64,000 bases of DNA from Cupriavidus sp. YR651 (GTDB lineage: Bacteria > Pseudomonadota > Gammaproteobacteria > Burkholderiales > Burkholderiaceae), in assembly GCF_900101625.1 (NCBI RefSeq), contig NZ_FMYZ01000017.1, forward strand, positions 1 to 64,000. Direction: 5' to 3'. The notes below the pieces were generated by a model. It worked only from the letters and a program-made list of their open reading frames with translations, had not been told where the DNA came from and made no database searches. Below, one piece after another: positions 8,916 through 17,442 of the stretch. Position 1 is the stretch's first letter, and every line of letters begins with the position of its first letter. The position numbers were made by a program, and so were the translations under genes.

Positions 8916-8947
8916 TTTCGGTAACCGCGCGTCAAATTTCGGTAACC
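8916..8947. repeat. Tandem 11-bp IS-end-like repeats
   Basis: TTTCGGTAACC occurs at 8916-8926 and again at 8937-8947, 21 bases apart. Regularly spaced short direct repeats are typical of IS21-type ends, so this may be a remnant terminus. Confidence 0.4.
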
Positions 8948-8985
8948 AAGCTCGGCGCAGGTCCACCTCGGCGAGCGACCGCTTC

Positions 8986-9346
8986 GCGCTGAAGGCGCCG
9001 GCGGAAATTGAATGGCTGACCGATAATGGCTCGGGCTACACGGCAGACAAGACCAAGGCGTTTGCGTCGGCAATTGGCCTGAAGCAACTGACCACGCCGG
9101 TTTGCAGCCCGCAGAGCAACGGGATGGCCGAGAGCTTCGTGAAGACCATGAAGCGCGACTATGTCGCCTTCATGCCCAAACCTGATGCCGAGACGGCAGT
9201 TCGCAATCTGGCCATCGCCTTCGAGCACTACAACGAGCAGCACCCCCATAGCGCCCTGAATTACCGCTCTCCGCGCGAGTTCAGGCGTGCGATGGCCTTA
9301 TCAACCTAAGGGTGTGACCGTGTCCGGAGACACGTGGGCAAATCCA
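8986..9346 (+). mobile_element. 3' part of an IS3-family element (orfB end)
   Basis: From about 8986 to 9309 the frame encodes the C-terminal rve integrase region of an IS3-family OrfB: IEWLTDNGSGYTADK, CSPQSNGMAESFVKTMKRDY, HYNEQHPHSALNYRSPREFR. The D and E of the DDE triad are present (TDNG, MAES), but orfA and the 5' part of orfB are missing. The 3' end continues to about 9346, where it abuts the broken SQR gene. The peptide GFAHVSPDTVTPLG at the end of that gene is read from IS DNA, so this element truncated it. Confidence 0.75.
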
Positions 9347-10677
9347 CCGAGCGCGAAGACGTGCTCTAACTTCTTATGGCGCAACGTGGCAGGGTCCACA
9401 TCCACCCAACCGGCACTATCAGCCAGCGGGCTTGCCCGCACGAAGTCCGGCGCGGTCTGCGGTGGTACGACGTGAATCATGTCGAACTCGGTCTCCACCT
9501 GCTCCTTGTTGCCGTCAGGCAGCGTCCACTCGAAGGTGGCTCTCCTGCGTGGGCCATCAATGCTTTTAAGCGTATGGCCAAAGCGCAGGTCGATGCCATA
9601 GGTCTTGACGTACTCCATCAGCGCCGGGGCGTAATCGGGCACCCCGAACAGTACCGCTCCCGCATTGAATAATTGAACTTGCGTGTTCTGAAGCATACCG
9701 TTGTGGCGCCACGCATCGCAGGACAGGTACATTGGCTTCTGCGGCGCGCCCGCACACTTGATGGGCATGGGCGCTTGCGTGAACAGCGCCTTTCCCCCGC
9801 GCAGCCCACGCACCAGTTCCCAGGTGTATGGCGCCAAGTCGAACCGATAGTTCGACGTCAGGCCATTGCGGCCGAGCGTTTCAACGAGGCCCTCAATGCC
9901 GTGCCAGTTGACCTTGAGGCCTGGGCAAACGACCAGGCGCTGATGGCGCACCGCTCGGCAACCCTCGAGCACAACGCATTCCTTTCCGGCTCGAATGCCA
10001 CCACGGCACCCTTGAGCCAGCGCACGCCGGCCGGCACGCGCGATGCCATCGTGCGTGCGGTGGCGGCCGCCTCGAACACGCCCGCACCGACCAAGGTCCA
10101 GCCTGGCTGGTAGTAGTGCACGTCGGCCGGGTCAATGATGGCGATATCCAGTTCGGGCTCACGTGCACGCAGGCTGGAGGCGACTGCGATGCCAGCCGCC
10201 CCGCCGCCGACGACCACGATGTGCTCAGCGTCAACAACATCCACCAGAGGTTTTCCAGCATGGGCGATACGCTGCACCACGGCCTTAAGGTCAAAACCCG
10301 CCTTGGCCGCACGTTCCTGAATCTCGCCTGCGGGCAGCTTTCTGACTTGCGACAGGGCCCACAGAGTGGCGGACCGAGTCCCGGTACCCGGTACGGCAAT
10401 AGGCCAGGATAGGCTTGGGCAGGTCAGCGCACAGTGCCGCAAATACCGACGCCTGTTCAGCCGAGGCTTGTCCAGGCACTACTGGTTGATGAATTGCCTG
10501 CAAGCCAGCTTGCTTCGCGGCTTGCGCGATTTCTTCAAAATTCGGTTGGTCGGACCCTTCACCATCCGGGCGATGGCACACGATGGCGGCGAAGCCAAGT
10601 GCCTTCAGTGCTGCGACATCGGCAACACCGATTTGTGGCGAGACTGAGAGGTCCGAGGTCAGGGAACGCGCGTCCAT
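9346..10677 (-). pseudogene. Broken DUF442/sulfide:quinone oxidoreductase fusion
   Basis: Originally a fusion of a TIGR01244-type phosphatase/sulfurtransferase-like domain (start ATG 10677, MDARSLTSDLSVSPQIG, loop YCRTG) with an FAD-dependent SQR-like enzyme (VVVGGGAAGIAVASSLR, VVCPGLK, PYTWELVRGLR). Such fusions help oxidise sulfide beside persulfide dioxygenases. Three lesions are visible. The 7-bp unit CCGGTAC is duplicated in tandem at 10381-10394 and shifts the frame inside the catalytic loop (removing one copy restores YCRTGTRSATL). A base is missing near 9972 between NA and VLEGCR. The C-terminus is cut off by IS3 after HVFALG. The gene is dead. Confidence 0.85.
10381..10394. repeat. 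7-bp tandem duplication causing a frameshift
   Basis: CCGGTAC is present twice in a row (10381-10387 and 10388-10394) inside the sulfurtransferase-like domain. Deleting one copy restores the expected active-site loop CRTGTRSA, so replication slippage is the simplest cause. Confidence 0.85.
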
Positions 10678-10787
10678 GGCGTACTTCCCGGGAGACGGTA
10701 AAACATTGTTGGGCAACGGCATCGCGCTTCACCAACGTTCCATGGTGAGAGCAATCACGGGCCGGCATCACGACGCCGGCCCCCTCA

Positions 10788-11648
10788 TCAGACTGCGTTC
10801 AGCGGGATTTTTAGGTAGCGCACTCCGTTGGCCTCAGGCGGAGGTAACTCGCCGGCCCGGATGTTGACCTGGACTGCCGGCAATATCAGTGTTGGCATCG
10901 CTAGCGTGGCATCGCGTGCCTGCCGCATGGCTACGAACTGGTCCTCACTCACTCCGTCGTGAACATGGATATTGCAGTTCCGTTGGTCGCGCACTGTCGT
11001 TTCCCAGGCGGCACCCCGCCCCTCGGGCGGATAGTCGTGACACATGAAAAGGCGAGTCTCGGCGGGCAGGTGCAGAAGCTTGCGGATGGAGCGGTACAAC
11101 TGATGTGCGTCGCCACCGGGGAAATCGCAGCGAGCGGTGCCGACGTCCGGCATGAACATCGTATCGCCGACAAAAACCGCATCCCCAATCTGGTAAGCCA
11201 TATCGGCAGGCGTATGGCCGGGCACATGAATCGCCTTTCCGGTCAGGCCACCGATGGCAAACGTCTCATCCTCTTCGAAGAGGTGGTCGAACTGCGACCC
11301 GTCGAGCCGGAACTCCGGTTCCAAGTTGAAGAGCGTCTTGAACACCCCCTGCACACGGCGAATGTTCTGGCCGATGGCGATATGACCGCCGAGGTGGCGC
11401 TTGAGGTAGGGCGCCGCAGACAGGTGGTCCGCGTGCGCATGCGTCTCGAGAATCCACTCGACGTGTAATTCGTGCTCGCGCACGAAGGCGATGACCTTAT
11501 CGGCACTTGTCGTCGAGGTCCTTCCCGCCTTAGGGTCGTAATCCAGCACGGAGTCGATAATTGCGCACTCGGGACGTCCCTCCTGATAGACCACGTAGGT
11601 CACGGTCCAAGTCGCTAGGTCGAAGAACGGTTGAACGGTCGGTTGCAT
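10788..11648 (-). CDS. Persulfide dioxygenase-like metallo-beta-lactamase
   Basis: 286 residues, metallo-beta-lactamase fold. The ATG at 11648 has GGAGGCAAGC upstream. The iron-binding motif is T-H70-A-H72-A-D74-H75, with a second set at VPGHTPAD and FVGDTMF and a late CHDYPPEGR. This pattern belongs to the ETHE1/Blh group, which oxidises glutathione persulfide to sulfite in the cytoplasm. It is divergent from the BigR-type repressor at 11733, the normal arrangement of the bigR-blh system. With its SQR partner dead next door, persulfide must come from another source. Confidence 0.88.
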   Translation of the reverse strand: MQPTVQPFFDLATWTVTYVVYQEGRPECAIIDSVLDYDPKAGRTSTTSADKVIAFVREHELHVEWILETHAHADHLSAAPYLKRHLGGHIAIGQNIRRVQGVFKTLFNLEPEFRLDGSQFDHLFEEDETFAIGGLTGKAIHVPGHTPADMAYQIGDAVFVGDTMFMPDVGTARCDFPGGDAHQLYRSIRKLLHLPAETRLFMCHDYPPEGRGAAWETTVRDQRNCNIHVHDGVSEDQFVAMRQARDATLAMPTLILPAVQVNIRAGELPPPEANGVRYLKIPLNAV

Positions 11649-11732
11649 GCTTGCCTCCTTGGATGCAATACATTCTATTCACACACATTCTATCTTTCAA
11701 TATACTATTAAGAGGAAAAGTGTAGACGACCT
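11649..11732. promoter_or_regulatory. Divergent promoter/operator of the persulfide cluster
   Basis: An AT-rich 84-base interval lies between the dioxygenase and the ArsR-type regulator, unlike its GC-rich surroundings. ACATTCTAT occurs at 11670-11678 and at 11685-11693, followed by AATATACTATTAAGAGG. BigR-type repressors bind AT-rich sites of this kind, so this is the probable operator. Confidence 0.55.
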
Positions 11733-12071
11733 ATGGACCAGCCCCACCCAACCATTGACCTCACCACGATGCAAGCCGCTGCGATGAACGCCTGCGCCCT
11801 GCTCAAGGTGCTCGCCAATCCGGACCGCCTGCTGCTGATGTGCCGCCTGTCGCAGGACGAGTTGTCTGTTGGCGAACTGGAGGAACAGCTCGGCATCCGG
11901 CAGCCGACGCTGTCCCAGCAACTCGCCGTGCTCCGTGAAAACGCTCTGGTAGCGACGCGCCGTGACGGCAAGAACATCTTCTATTCGGTGGCAAGCCCTC
12001 AGGCGCTTGCCGTGATGGCCGTGCTTTATCAACAGTTCTGCGCCAATACCTCGGAGGACGCGACATGCTGA
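11733..12071 (+). CDS. bigR: BigR/SqrR-type ArsR-family persulfide sensor
   Basis: 112-residue winged-helix repressor. The recognition region is QPTLSQQLAVLREN and the wing RRDGKNIFYSV. Cysteines at 37 (LMCRLS) and 103 (QQFCAN) match the pair that forms a tetrasulfide or disulfide in BigR and SqrR, so it should sense persulfide rather than metal. It lacks the ELCVC metal motif of ArsR. It is divergent from the dioxygenase and overlaps the next gene by seven bases, so it probably controls both directions. Confidence 0.85.
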   Translation: MDQPHPTIDLTTMQAAAMNACALLKVLANPDRLLLMCRLSQDELSVGELEEQLGIRQPTLSQQLAVLRENALVATRRDGKNIFYSVASPQALAVMAVLYQQFCANTSEDATC

Positions 12072-12499
12072 TTGACCTTGCGAACTTCACGCCCGGGCCG
12101 TCACTGGCCGGCGGACTCCTCATTGGCGCGGCGGCAGCCGTGCTAGTGCTGTTCAACGGCCGCATTGCCGGCATTAGCGGCATCTTCGGCGGCCTGCTCA
12201 GCCTACCCCGGAAGGATATGGCCTGGCGCCTGGCCTTCCTCGCCGGCCTGGTCGGCGCTCCTGTCATTGCGAGCCTGCTAGGCAAACCGGCCATTGCGGA
12301 TATCCAGGCCAGCTGGGGCGAAATCCTGGTCTCCGGCTTCCTGGTAGGGCTTGGTACCCGCTACGCCAGCGGCTGCACCAGCGGCCATGGCGTCTGCGGT
12401 ATCTCGCGCGGCTCCATCCGCTCGCTGGTCGCCACCCTGACCTTCATGGTGTCGGGATTCCTCACGGTTTTCGTGCAACGGCATCTGATTGGGGGCTGA
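12065..12499 (+). CDS. YeeE/YedE sulfur-transport protein, first half
   Basis: 144-residue membrane protein with four hydrophobic helices. GGAGGACGCGAC precedes the ATG at 12065, which overlaps the regulator gene. GTRYASGCTSGHGVCGISR is the YeeE/YedE (DUF395) signature, with a cysteine thought to carry sulfur through the pore. The neighbour at 12501 is its usual partner; the two halves together resemble one full-length YeeE. In bigR clusters they are proposed to move thiosulfate or related sulfur species across the inner membrane. Confidence 0.88.
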   Translation: MLIDLANFTPGPSLAGGLLIGAAAAVLVLFNGRIAGISGIFGGLLSLPRKDMAWRLAFLAGLVGAPVIASLLGKPAIADIQASWGEILVSGFLVGLGTRYASGCTSGHGVCGISRGSIRSLVATLTFMVSGFLTVFVQRHLIGG

Positions 12500-12500
12500 A

Positions 12501-12932
12501 ATGACCGCAATTACTGCACTGCTTGCAGGCCTGCTCTTCGGCGTCGGCCTGATAGTTTCCGGCATGGCGAATCCGGCCAAAGTACTGGGCTTCCTTGACC
12601 TGGCAGGAACTTGGGACCCGTCCCTGGCCTTTGTGATGGTCGGTGCGATTCTCCTTGGTTCGCTTGCCTTCCTGATTGCCAAGCGCCGCAAGCGCTCTTT
12701 CTTGGGGTTGCCTGTGCAACTGCCGGCCAGCACGAACGTGACGCTGCGACTGGTGTTGGGCAGCGCCGCGTTCGGTATCGGCTGGGGTCTAGCCGGCTTC
12801 TGTCCAGGCCCCGCGCTGGTGGCGCTGGGTGCGGGCTATCCGAAAGCCGTTGGCTTTGTGGCCGCGATGGTGGCTGGCATGGTCGTGTTCGAAGTTGCCG
12901 AGCGGGCCAAGTCGACCCTGCAACGGGCGTAA
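12501..12932 (+). CDS. YeeE/YedE sulfur-transport protein, second half
   Basis: 143 residues with four predicted membrane helices. GGGGGCTGAA precedes the ATG at 12501, one base after the previous stop. GLIVSGMANPAKVLGFLDLAG and GWGLAGFCPGPALVALG are the signature of the second YeeE/YedE half. It very likely forms a heterodimer with the product of 12065. Confidence 0.88.
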   Translation: MTAITALLAGLLFGVGLIVSGMANPAKVLGFLDLAGTWDPSLAFVMVGAILLGSLAFLIAKRRKRSFLGLPVQLPASTNVTLRLVLGSAAFGIGWGLAGFCPGPALVALGAGYPKAVGFVAAMVAGMVVFEVAERAKSTLQRA

Positions 12933-12986
12933 GCAGGCCGGCACTCGAGCCATGTCCACTGGACACGTCTGTTAAGCGGTGTATCG

Positions 12987-13140
12987 ATGGAAAGCATCTT
13001 TGTCAGCAGCGCGACGCTAGGCGCCATCGTTGGCCTCATCCTGGCGCTGACGGGCGCCGGCGGCACCATCCTCGCGGTGCCTCTGCTGCCACTCGTGCAG
13101 CATCTCAGCGTTGCTGAGGCCGCGCCGGTCGCCCTGCTTG
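12987..13140 (+). pseudogene. TauE/SafE exporter cut off by IS21
   Basis: The first 51 codons (MESIFVSSATLGAIVGLILALTG, then GGTILAVPLLPL and LSVAEAAPVALL) match the N-terminus of TauE/SafE sulfite/sulfonate exporters, which normally have about 250 residues. The coding match stops at about 13140, where an IS21 end begins. The remainder of the gene was not found after the insertion sequences, so the export step of the sulfur cluster has been lost. Confidence 0.8.
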
Positions 13141-13231
13141 TGGGTGGCGGACGTAAATTGCACAGAACTGGCGGACGAAATTTGCACGCTCGGGCAAGGT
13201 GGCAGCTCCGAAAGAGCCTTTGGAGCCGCCT

Positions 13232-14254
13232 ATGTACGGGAGGGAACAACGCGTGTTGCTACGTCACTATCTGGAGCAAGGCCTGTCCAAAACGGAGATC
13301 GCGCGGCAACTGGGCGTGAGCCTGCGCACCCTCTACTACTGGATTGACACAGGGCAACTCGATCGCTCACGGGATAACGAGCCACTGTGTTACCGGTGCC
13401 GCCCACCGGTGCCGCACAAGATTGATAAGTTCCGCGGCATTATCACGGCACGCCTGGCGAGGCTGACCGCGATGCGGCTGTTCGAGGAGATCTGCGCTGC
13501 CGGTTACAAGGGCGGCTATTCGCAGGTCAAGGAGTTCGTGCGACAAATTCGCCCAGGTGCGGTCCCAGAGCCAGTCGTGCGTTTCGAGACGCCGCCCGGA
13601 CGGCAGGCGCAAGTTGATTTCGCCGAGTTTCGGCTGCCATGGGGCAAACGGTACGCCTTGTTCGTAGTGCTGAGCTATTCGCGACGCATGTGGCTTCAGT
13701 TTTACCCGCGCCAAAGCATGGAGGTGCTCATGCAAGGCCTGGAAGAGGCCTTTGCCTTCCATGGTGGCGTTCCCTTGGAGCTACTGTTCGACCAAATGAA
13801 AGCCGTTGTGGTCGACGATCAGCGTGGCGCCGGCGGCAGGGTGTTGGAGAACGTCGAGTTCTCGCGCTTTGCTCGCTATTGGGGCTTTCGCATCCGCGCT
13901 TGTCGCCCGTACCGGGCTCAGACCAAAGGCAAGGTGGAGCGACCCATCAGATATGTCCGACAGAGCTTCTTCTACGGTCGGGAATTCCTCAATGATGCAG
14001 ATCTGAATACCCAGGCGTTGTCGTGGGTAATGCGCAAGGCCAACCAGCGGAAACATCGGACCACTGCAGAGGCACCCGATGCCCGCTTTCTACGCGACGA
14101 GTTGGCCTTACTTCAGCCGTTGGCACGAGCACCATATAGAGGACTGGCAACCCTGTCAGACCGCCCGACTTGCCCGATGCCGGCCGCGGCCTTGCCCAGG
14201 GTGGAGAGGCGCTCCCTGAGCGAATACGGCAGACTGGCGGGAGACCAACGATGA
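13232..14254 (+). CDS. istA: IS21 transposase IstA
   Basis: 340 residues. The ATG at 13232 has TTTGGAGCCGCCT upstream. An N-terminal helix-turn-helix (LSKTEIARQLGVSLRTLYYW, about 18-37) is followed by the DDE integrase core (QAQVDFAEF, ELLFDQMKAVV, and KGKVERPIRYVRQ carrying the glutamate). It is slightly shorter than most IstA proteins (about 390-510), but all core motifs are present. Its stop overlaps the istB start (ATGA), the usual translational coupling. Confidence 0.92.
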   Translation: MYGREQRVLLRHYLEQGLSKTEIARQLGVSLRTLYYWIDTGQLDRSRDNEPLCYRCRPPVPHKIDKFRGIITARLARLTAMRLFEEICAAGYKGGYSQVKEFVRQIRPGAVPEPVVRFETPPGRQAQVDFAEFRLPWGKRYALFVVLSYSRRMWLQFYPRQSMEVLMQGLEEAFAFHGGVPLELLFDQMKAVVVDDQRGAGGRVLENVEFSRFARYWGFRIRACRPYRAQTKGKVERPIRYVRQSFFYGREFLNDADLNTQALSWVMRKANQRKHRTTAEAPDARFLRDELALLQPLARAPYRGLATLSDRPTCPMPAAALPRVERRSLSEYGRLAGDQR

Positions 14255-15066
14255 GCGCCGCCCGGTTACCCCGCGAGGCCATCCGCGATATGCTGGCGGA
14301 TCTTAAGATGCCAGGTTCGCTCGAGGCGATCGACCAGATCCTCAGCGCGGTCGACAGCGGCCAACTAACAGCGTCTGAAGCAATTCAGCGCCTCCTGGGA
14401 GCGCAGATAAAGCTGCGAAACAACCGCCGTCTGATGGCGGCAATGCACTCTTCCCGGCTCCCTGCTATCAAGACCCTGGAGGACTTCGATTTCGCCTTTC
14501 AGCCATCGATCAAGCGCGAACAAATCGAGAGCTTGCACGAGCTCGGCTTTGTCGAGCGCAAGGAGAACGTCGTCCTGCTCGGCCCGCCTGGCGTCGGCAA
14601 AAGCCATCTCGCGATCAGCCTGGCCGTCGCGGCGGCCAAGCGGGGCCGCCGCGTCTACTATGGGACCTTGATCGACTTGATCTCGTCACTTGAGGAAGCG
14701 CAGGCGACGGGACAACTGCTTCGTCGTCTCACGGTACTAACCCATCCGGCGTTGCTGGTCGTCGATGAGATTGGCTACCTGCCGATCACGCACGGCGGCG
14801 CTGTGCTGTTCTTCCAGCTCATCAGCCGACGCTATGAACACGCTTCTACCGTACTGACTTCCAACAAGGGATTCGAAGAATGGGGAGCTGTCTTCGGGGA
14901 TGAAGTGATGGCTGCCGCGCTCATCGACCGAGTGCTCCATCACTGCCATCTCGTGAACATCAAGGGGAACAGCTATCGCATGCGTGAGCACGCAGAGCTC
15001 TCGCGGGAGCTTAACCGTGAGTCACGCGCTCGACGCACACGCGCGGAAATAACGGGCACCGCATAG
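14251..15066 (+). CDS. istB: IS21 helper ATPase IstB
   Basis: 271-residue AAA+ ATPase that selects target DNA and activates IstA. The start at 14251 overlaps the istA stop. The Walker A motif is LLGPPGVGKSH and Walker B is LLVVDEIGYLP, with the sensor region STVLTSNKGFEEW. The length is normal, so the protein is probably functional even though the element's right end is interrupted. Confidence 0.93.
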   Translation: MSAARLPREAIRDMLADLKMPGSLEAIDQILSAVDSGQLTASEAIQRLLGAQIKLRNNRRLMAAMHSSRLPAIKTLEDFDFAFQPSIKREQIESLHELGFVERKENVVLLGPPGVGKSHLAISLAVAAAKRGRRVYYGTLIDLISSLEEAQATGQLLRRLTVLTHPALLVVDEIGYLPITHGGAVLFFQLISRRYEHASTVLTSNKGFEEWGAVFGDEVMAAALIDRVLHHCHLVNIKGNSYRMREHAELSRELNRESRARRTRAEITGTA

Positions 15067-15111
15067 TTCCCGAGTTCGCTTGAACTGCTATCGCCTCCAA
15101 TCGGCGGTTCC

Positions 15112-15814
15112 TGATCTTACCCACGGACCGCGGACAGGTTGAGCGGGGTCTTGGTTGAAGATTCGAACGGCAACGGGGCACTGTAGCCAATCGTCGAATG
15201 ACGCCGCTGTCGGTTATAAAACACCTCCATAAACTCGAATAGACTGGCTCGGGCCTGATCCCGGGTTTTGTAGTCGCAATGCATAACGAGCTCGGTCTTG
15301 AGCGTATGGAAGAAGCTTTCCATCGGGGCGTTGTCCCAACAATTTCCTTTGCGGCTCATGCTCTGCCGGATCGAGTGCTGTAGCAAGAGCGCTCGATACT
15401 CGGCTGCCGCGTAGGTCGATCCTTGATCCGAGTGCAAGATGGTTGGAGCAGATCGCCGTTGCCGAATGGCCGTGTTCAGTGCATCCATGGCAAGACGGCA
15501 GTCGAGCGTCTTGCTCATCCCCCAACCGACGACTGCGCGCGAATGCAAGTCGAGGATCACTGCCAGATAGAGCCAGCCTTCTCGCGTGGGGATATAGGTG
15601 ATGTCGCTTAACCAGCGTGCGTTCGGCCGATCGGCTTCGAAGACACGATTTAACAGATTCGGCGAGGCCTTGGTATTTCGCCCACCGCGGCTAGCCGAAC
15701 CGCCTCCAGCTTGAAATCGCGGCTATACCGATGGTATTCCTTGCGTTCCATGGGACACCTCTCTCTGGTCAGTATGACCCTTTTCAAGATGTCCGCGGTC
15801 CGTGGGTAAGATCA
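15112..15814 (-). mobile_element. Internally deleted IS3-family element with intact ends
   Basis: Perfect 25-bp inverted repeats lie at 15112-15136 and 15790-15814, starting TGATCTTACCCACGG. A TCC on each side may be a 3-bp target duplication. Inside, the orfA start (MERKEYHRYSRDFKLEAVRLAAVGE, ATG near 15751) runs after 25 residues into a region that continues as the middle of orfB (RPNARWLSDITYIPTREG). Most of orfA and the front of orfB are thus deleted. It interrupts the IS21 copy. It could still be moved by a complete relative in the same genome. Confidence 0.85.
15117..15720 (-). pseudogene. IS3-family transposase OrfB, N-terminally deleted
   Basis: The C-terminal half of an rve-type transposase: DITYIPTREGWLYLAVILDLHSRAVVGW (first Asp), LHSDQGSTYAA (second Asp), NCWDNAPMESFFHTLK (Glu), ending FYNRQRRHSTIGY. 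The DDE triad is visible, but the N-terminal DNA-binding part is gone and no good start exists, so no active enzyme is expected. Confidence 0.8.
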
Positions 15815-15946
15815 TCCCGACCCATCTGAGCCGCTCGCCGGCGAGCGCGCGAATGGCCAATATGGCGTGAACTTCGGTCAGTCGCAGTCACTTGCGAATC
15901 TCGCGCGCCATCGCAACGCATCTGCTCCAAGAATGTCGACTGGTGT

Positions 15947-16972
15947 TCAGTGCCACTGTTGCGCAAAAAAATCGACAACCTGATCCTCCAAAGTACGCAA
16001 AAACGCAACTCTGTCGAATCCGGGTGGATTCACAGAAGCGTCACCGGCTGCAGATGGCAATGAGAAGGTTGGCTGCGCCATGAAAGCGAAATGTCCTGCA
16101 GCGGGCACTGTACTAGTTTGCGCTTCAGACAGGTTATTGGCGACATAGCCCCCATGGTACTGGCCGTTGAGCACGGTGTCCTGGCCAGCCACAATGATCC
16201 GCATGGGCACAGAAATGGCCGCAAGACTCTCCGGCGTAAAGACCACTGCCATGGGAGCCAGCGCGACCACAGCCCCTACACGGGAGTCTGATACAGAGAC
16301 TAGTCGCGCTGCCTCCGAGGCTGATGCCTCTTTCCACGTAGACGCGTCCGTGACTGTGTGGACTTTGGCCAACGAGCAATAGCCTTGATCGTTACGCACC
16401 GTGCTGCAATGCTCGGCGGAGCGTTGCGCATCGGCCTGCGCCCCGGCGAGGGCGAGCACGCTGTAGCCACCAGCCGAGTGGCCCACAGCACCAATTCGGT
16501 TAGTCGGAACGCGAGGTCCCCATTCGAGGCTTGCAAGCAGGGCATCCAGCACGCGGCTCAGTTGTCGGGGGCGTTCGCTTAAGTACTTGCCCGAAGCAAT
16601 CAGCGAACGGTCCTGCCAATTGTCTCCAGGGTGGCGCAATGCTGCTACCAAATAGCCTTCCCGCGCCAATCGAGTGCCAAGGTTATGGTGATTAAGCTCG
16701 GTGCCCCCAGTCCCATGAGAAAGCAGGATCAACCCCTTGAGCTTAATATCGGAGGGCGGCGCACCTGGAGCCACGATGGGCAACCAGGGGCCCATCGGTA
16801 CAGCCCTGTCGGTGACAGCCGTGGGGTAGAAGAGCGCCACGACCATGGGCTTGTCATCCCCGATCGTCAGCGTCTTGTATCCCGCGTATTGGGCGCATAC
16901 ATTCGCTGTCGTCGCGAGCAAAGCGACCGCTACGAGAACCGCAGGTTGCGCGAACGCGCGAAACATATTCAT
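15947..16972 (-). CDS. Secreted alpha/beta hydrolase, dienelactone-hydrolase-like
   Basis: 341 residues. The ATG at 16972 has GGGAAGTTGACA upstream. A signal peptide covers about residues 1-28 (FAQPAVLVAVALLATTANVCAQ). The oxyanion region is LLSHGTGG and the nucleophile elbow GAVGHSAGGYS holds the catalytic serine. An Asp in AGQDTVLNG and the His in PAAGHFAFM complete the triad. It resembles periplasmic platelet-activating-factor-acetylhydrolase/DLH-like enzymes; the substrate is unknown. It borders the right flank of the IS3/IS21 mosaic and has no obvious partner. Confidence 0.85.
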   Translation of the reverse strand: MNMFRAFAQPAVLVAVALLATTANVCAQYAGYKTLTIGDDKPMVVALFYPTAVTDRAVPMGPWLPIVAPGAPPSDIKLKGLILLSHGTGGTELNHHNLGTRLAREGYLVAALRHPGDNWQDRSLIASGKYLSERPRQLSRVLDALLASLEWGPRVPTNRIGAVGHSAGGYSVLALAGAQADAQRSAEHCSTVRNDQGYCSLAKVHTVTDASTWKEASASEAARLVSVSDSRVGAVVALAPMAVVFTPESLAAISVPMRIIVAGQDTVLNGQYHGGYVANNLSEAQTSTVPAAGHFAFMAQPTFSLPSAAGDASVNPPGFDRVAFLRTLEDQVVDFFAQQWH

Positions 16973-17031
16973 TGTCAACTTCCCAAAGAAGAACCGATAC
17001 GTATAAGCATGCGGAAAATGTGGCTCGCCGT

Positions 17032-17442
17032 TCAGAACCGAGCACCCCGAATAGGTTCACTTTCATCGTCGGCGGCTGTTTTTCTTAACCTGAGAAGAAC
17101 GTCCTTGGTATGTAGGTACAGAGACAGCCGACTGTAGTCTTCTACGGAGTAGCCGACAGCCTGTGCAGCTCGCTCGATCAATGCGTAATCAGCCGGATGA
17201 ATTCGTAGCGTAAGTGCGCGCTTTAGTGATGTGACTGGCTCGCCTGGAGCGGATGTTTCGCGTACCCATCGTATTGCGACTAAGTGGCAATACTCTCGAA
17301 TGGAGAGACCAACGGCGTCTGCTGCCTTCTCGAGGATACGATAGTCGTCGGCATGGAAATTGAGTTCAAGTCGTCGACTAAACATTGGAGAAGAAGTATG
17401 AGCGGACATATCGAGGCCTCGATTTGTATCGCTATCGATCAT
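17032..17442 (-). CDS. Protein with two ribbon-helix-helix-like repeats
   Basis: 136 residues. The start ATG at 17442 overlaps the stop of the MFS gene (ATGA), so it is translationally coupled. Two similar segments are visible: RRLELNFHADDYRILEKAADAVGLSIREYC (about 24-53) and RALTLRIHPADYALIERAAQAVGYSVEDYS (about 74-103). Each has the beta-strand plus two helices of DUF1778-like antitoxin/RHH proteins. A single chain with two such units could bind DNA without dimerising. No toxin gene adjoins it; its partner is a transporter. A regulatory role is inferred. Confidence 0.6.
   Translation of the reverse strand: MIDSDTNRGLDMSAHTSSPMFSRRLELNFHADDYRILEKAADAVGLSIREYCHLVAIRWVRETSAPGEPVTSLKRALTLRIHPADYALIERAAQAVGYSVEDYSRLSLYLHTKDVLLRLRKTAADDESEPIRGARF

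Larger units (their letters stand above)
13141..15111 (+). mobile_element. IS21-family element, right end interrupted
   Basis: It contains istA and istB. The left end carries two copies of a GGCGGACG...TTGCAC unit starting at 13146 and 13170, 24 bases apart, the multiple-repeat layout of IS21 termini. On the right an IS3 derivative (15112-15814) interrupts it 45 bases after istB. A weak right-end-like match lies at 15866-15911 and a much better one at 23315-23358, so the true right boundary is unsettled. Confidence 0.8.

Noticed and set aside
8435..9073. 212-codon open frame on the minus strand
   Set aside because: Low-complexity Arg/Pro/Ser translation, no ribosome site, and it overlaps the IS3 remnant.
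15866..15911. Right end of the IS21 copy
   Set aside because: It shows weak similarity only (about 55-60 per cent by eye) to the left-end repeats; the match at 23315-23358 is clearly better. Left open rather than annotated.
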